Source: Sphingorhabdus pulchriflava
Lineage (GTDB): Bacteria > Pseudomonadota > Alphaproteobacteria > Sphingomonadales > Sphingomonadaceae
Direction: 5' to 3'
DNA: 64,000 nt
Assembly: GCF_003367235.1 (NCBI RefSeq)
Contig: NZ_QRGP01000001.1
Location: 62,001-126,000, forward strand
Notes under the pieces: model-generated
The model's database searches: none
The model's input: the letters and a program-made list of their open reading frames with translations, nothing else
What the model was told of the DNA's origin: nothing
Position numbers and translations under genes: made by a program
In this document: piece by piece, positions 62,358-64,000 of the stretch
How positions within the stretch are numbered: the first letter of the stretch is position 1
How the letters are laid out: every line of letters begins with the position of its first letter

Positions 62358-63103
62358 GCGCTCTGCCAACCCGTCACGATGAAGAATGGCGCTATGCGCC
62401 TGCCGAGGTTCTGGCCGGGCTTAAGGCCCTTCCCGATGCGCAGAAAATAGCCGTTGCAGCGGGTGAAACGCACCCGCTGTATAAATGCGTTTCGACGGGG
62501 GCCGCGAACAAAGTCGATATCCAGCGCTACCAAATCGACATTGCCGAAGGTGGGCGTTGTGAGGCATTTTTCCTGCTGACAGGTGGCGGCTACAAACGGC
62601 TCGATATCGACGTGACGCTTGCCGAAGGTGCGCATTTTGAATTGGGTGCGGTCGGCATCGGTCGCGGCGAGGAAGTCACCGAAATCGTCACCCGCCTCCG
62701 CCATATTGCGCCGGGGGCGACCTCGAACCAGGTGATGCGCGGCGTCGCGATGGATAAATCCACGATCACGATGATCGGCCGGATCGACGTCGCCAAAGAC
62801 GCACAGAAAACCGACGCTTCGCTGGGTGCCAAGGGGTTGTTGCTCGACCGTACCGCGACGATCAACGCCAAACCCGAGCTCGAAATCTATGCCGACGATG
62901 TCAAATGCGCGCATGGCTGCGCGATCGGGCAGCTGGACGAAATGGCATTGTTCTATGCGCAACAGCGCGGCCTGCCGATGGCGGAGGCACGCAATTTGTT
63001 GATGCAGGCTTTCGTAGCAGAAGCCTATGGCGAGATAGCCGACAGCAAATGGCGCGACCATATGATTGGCTATGCCGAGGCAGCGTTGCGGGGCACCTTC
63101 TAA
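62354..63103 (+). CDS. sufD: Fe-S cluster assembly protein SufD
   Basis: A 249-residue protein, shorter than E. coli SufD (423) because the N-terminal region is reduced. It keeps the SufB/SufD beta-helix core (ITMIGRIDVAKDAQKTDASL, LLLDRTATINAKPELEIYAD) and DVKCAHGCAIGQLDEMALFY with the histidine and cysteine of the SufB-SufD interface, then YAQQRGLPMAEARNLLMQAF. ATG 62354 overlaps the preceding stop. sufS begins in its stop codon. Confidence 0.93.
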   Translation: MSALPTRHDEEWRYAPAEVLAGLKALPDAQKIAVAAGETHPLYKCVSTGAANKVDIQRYQIDIAEGGRCEAFFLLTGGGYKRLDIDVTLAEGAHFELGAVGIGRGEEVTEIVTRLRHIAPGATSNQVMRGVAMDKSTITMIGRIDVAKDAQKTDASLGAKGLLLDRTATINAKPELEIYADDVKCAHGCAIGQLDEMALFYAQQRGLPMAEARNLLMQAFVAEAYGEIADSKWRDHMIGYAEAALRGTF

Positions 63104-64000
63104 TGGCCATCGTCTCCGAACGCGCGCTTGGCCGCTGGGAAAATGAAGGCGGCGGGCTGGCGCGCGAATTGCGCGACCAGTTCCCCGGTGTGCGCGACTG
63201 GCACTATCTCGATACCGCCGCGACCGCGCAGAAACCGCAGGTCGTGCTCGACGCGATGATGCGAGCGGGTGGAGAGGATTATGCCACCGTCCACCGCGGC
63301 GTCTATGCGCGTTCGGCGAACATGACCTTGGCCTATGAGGCTGCAAGACGGCGGGTGGCCGAATTTATCGGTGGAAGAGAGGATGAAATCGTCTTCGTTC
63401 GCGGCGCGACCGAGGCGATCAATCTTGTTGCGCACAGCTTCCCCCGAAAGGGGCGCATCCTGCTCAGCCAGTTGGAGCATCACAGCAATATCGTGCCTTG
63501 GCAGCTTGCCGGCTATGAAATCGACGTCTGCCCGCTGACGCCGGATGGCTGCATCGATCTTGATGCGGCGGAAGCGATGCTGACCAAGGATCATGTGCTG
63601 GTTGCTTTCGCGCATGTTTCCAACGTTCTGGGCTCGGTCCTCGATGCAAAGCGTGCAGCTGCGCTTGCGCATAAGGTGGGAGCGAAACTGCTACTCGACG
63701 GTTGCCAGGCTGTGCCGCGCTTGCCGGTCGATGTCGCGGAACTCGACTGCGATTATTATGTGTTCAGCGGGCATAAGCTTTACGGCCCGACCGGGATCGG
63801 CGCGCTATGGGGCCGCAAGGAATTGCTCGATACCATGCCACCCTATCAGGGCGGCGGTTCGATGATCGACCGGGTGACCTTTGAAAAAACGACCTACGCC
63901 CCTGCGCCGACGCGGTTTGAGGCGGGCACGCCAGCAATAGTCGAGGTGATGGGACTGCGCGCAGCGATCGACTATGTAGAAGCCATCGGACTCGATGCCA
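63103..64000 (+). CDS. sufS: Cysteine desulfurase SufS, partial (runs off the window)
   Basis: The first 299 codons of a PLP-dependent cysteine desulfurase that supplies sulfur to SufBCD. DWHYLDTAATAQKP, TVHRGVYARSANMT, FVRGATEAINLVAHSF, LEHHSNIVPWQLA and the PLP lysine in VFSGHKLYGPTGIGALWG are all present. The active-site cysteine loop lies beyond base 64000. The ATG overlaps the sufD stop (TAATG). Confidence 0.96.
   Translation, partial: MAIVSERALGRWENEGGGLARELRDQFPGVRDWHYLDTAATAQKPQVVLDAMMRAGGEDYATVHRGVYARSANMTLAYEAARRRVAEFIGGREDEIVFVRGATEAINLVAHSFPRKGRILLSQLEHHSNIVPWQLAGYEIDVCPLTPDGCIDLDAAEAMLTKDHVLVAFAHVSNVLGSVLDAKRAAALAHKVGAKLLLDGCQAVPRLPVDVAELDCDYYVFSGHKLYGPTGIGALWGRKELLDTMPPYQGGGSMIDRVTFEKTTYAPAPTRFEAGTPAIVEVMGLRAAIDYVEAIGLDA

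Overview
The window looks like a chromosomal segment of an alphaproteobacterium, most likely a member of the Sphingomonadales. This is inferred from moderately high GC, the order DUF3576 lipoprotein-leuS-lptE-holA, a MipZ division ATPase, an Rrf2-led suf operon and the general style of the proteins. No rRNA genes are present, so the placement rests on gene content only. The window opens inside a malate synthase G gene (minus strand) and closes inside a sufS gene (plus strand).

Positions 1-24010 are ordinary core chromosome: glcB (partial), manA, a DUF1801 gene, a manganese (yybP-ykoY) riboswitch in front of a GDT1/UPF0016 exporter, two amidohydrolases, argG, an Amj-type alternate lipid II flippase candidate, an isoprenylcysteine methyltransferase-like membrane protein, a cytochrome P450, a DUF885 peptidase, ppc, rplU-rpmA with an attenuator-like RNA structure downstream, a GNAT gene, and two paralogous PF10118 metal-dependent hydrolases divergent from a TetR regulator. 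A palindrome, GCGTTAACGC, occurs upstream of both hydrolases.

Positions 24011-37531 hold a complete tRNA-Ala(CGC) and a genomic island of about 13.4 kb. The last 45 bases of the tRNA plus 2 more (24042-24088) recur exactly at 37485-37531, which marks attL and attR. The island carries a type I restriction-modification operon (hsdM-hsdS-hsdR) beside the tRNA. Next come small orphan genes separated by intrinsic terminators, a RecA/RepA-like ATPase with a hairpin leader, and a tyrosine integrase in the interior. An AT-rich right arm follows, with an HTH-GIY-YIG protein, a secreted M23 peptidase-like protein, a lipoprotein and a coiled-coil protein whose 5' end looks frameshifted. There are no phage structural genes, so it reads as a small integrative element or satellite with defence cargo, possibly assembled in more than one step.

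Positions 37532-64000 return to core chromosome: a periplasmic ClpP/crotonase-like protein, a SEL1 protein, panC, mipZ with a degenerate J-domain membrane protein, phosphomannomutase, a ligase-associated DExH helicase and PdeM nuclease (separated by a double-DTG aspartyl protease and trhO), a YggS-type PLP-binding protein, a ThiE-like protein, a DUF3576 lipoprotein, leuS-lptE-holA, msrB, a class A penicillin-binding protein, an AraC regulator, and the suf operon (rrf2-sufB-X-sufC-Y-sufD-sufS). In that operon two small exported proteins of unknown function sit between the iron-sulfur assembly genes.

The best candidates for something undescribed are the right arm of the island (HTH-GIY-YIG protein and exported pair), the two exported proteins inside the suf operon, the attenuator-like structure after rpmA, and the TetR/palindrome/PF10118 module. 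All calls come from reading the sequence and translations. No database search was run.
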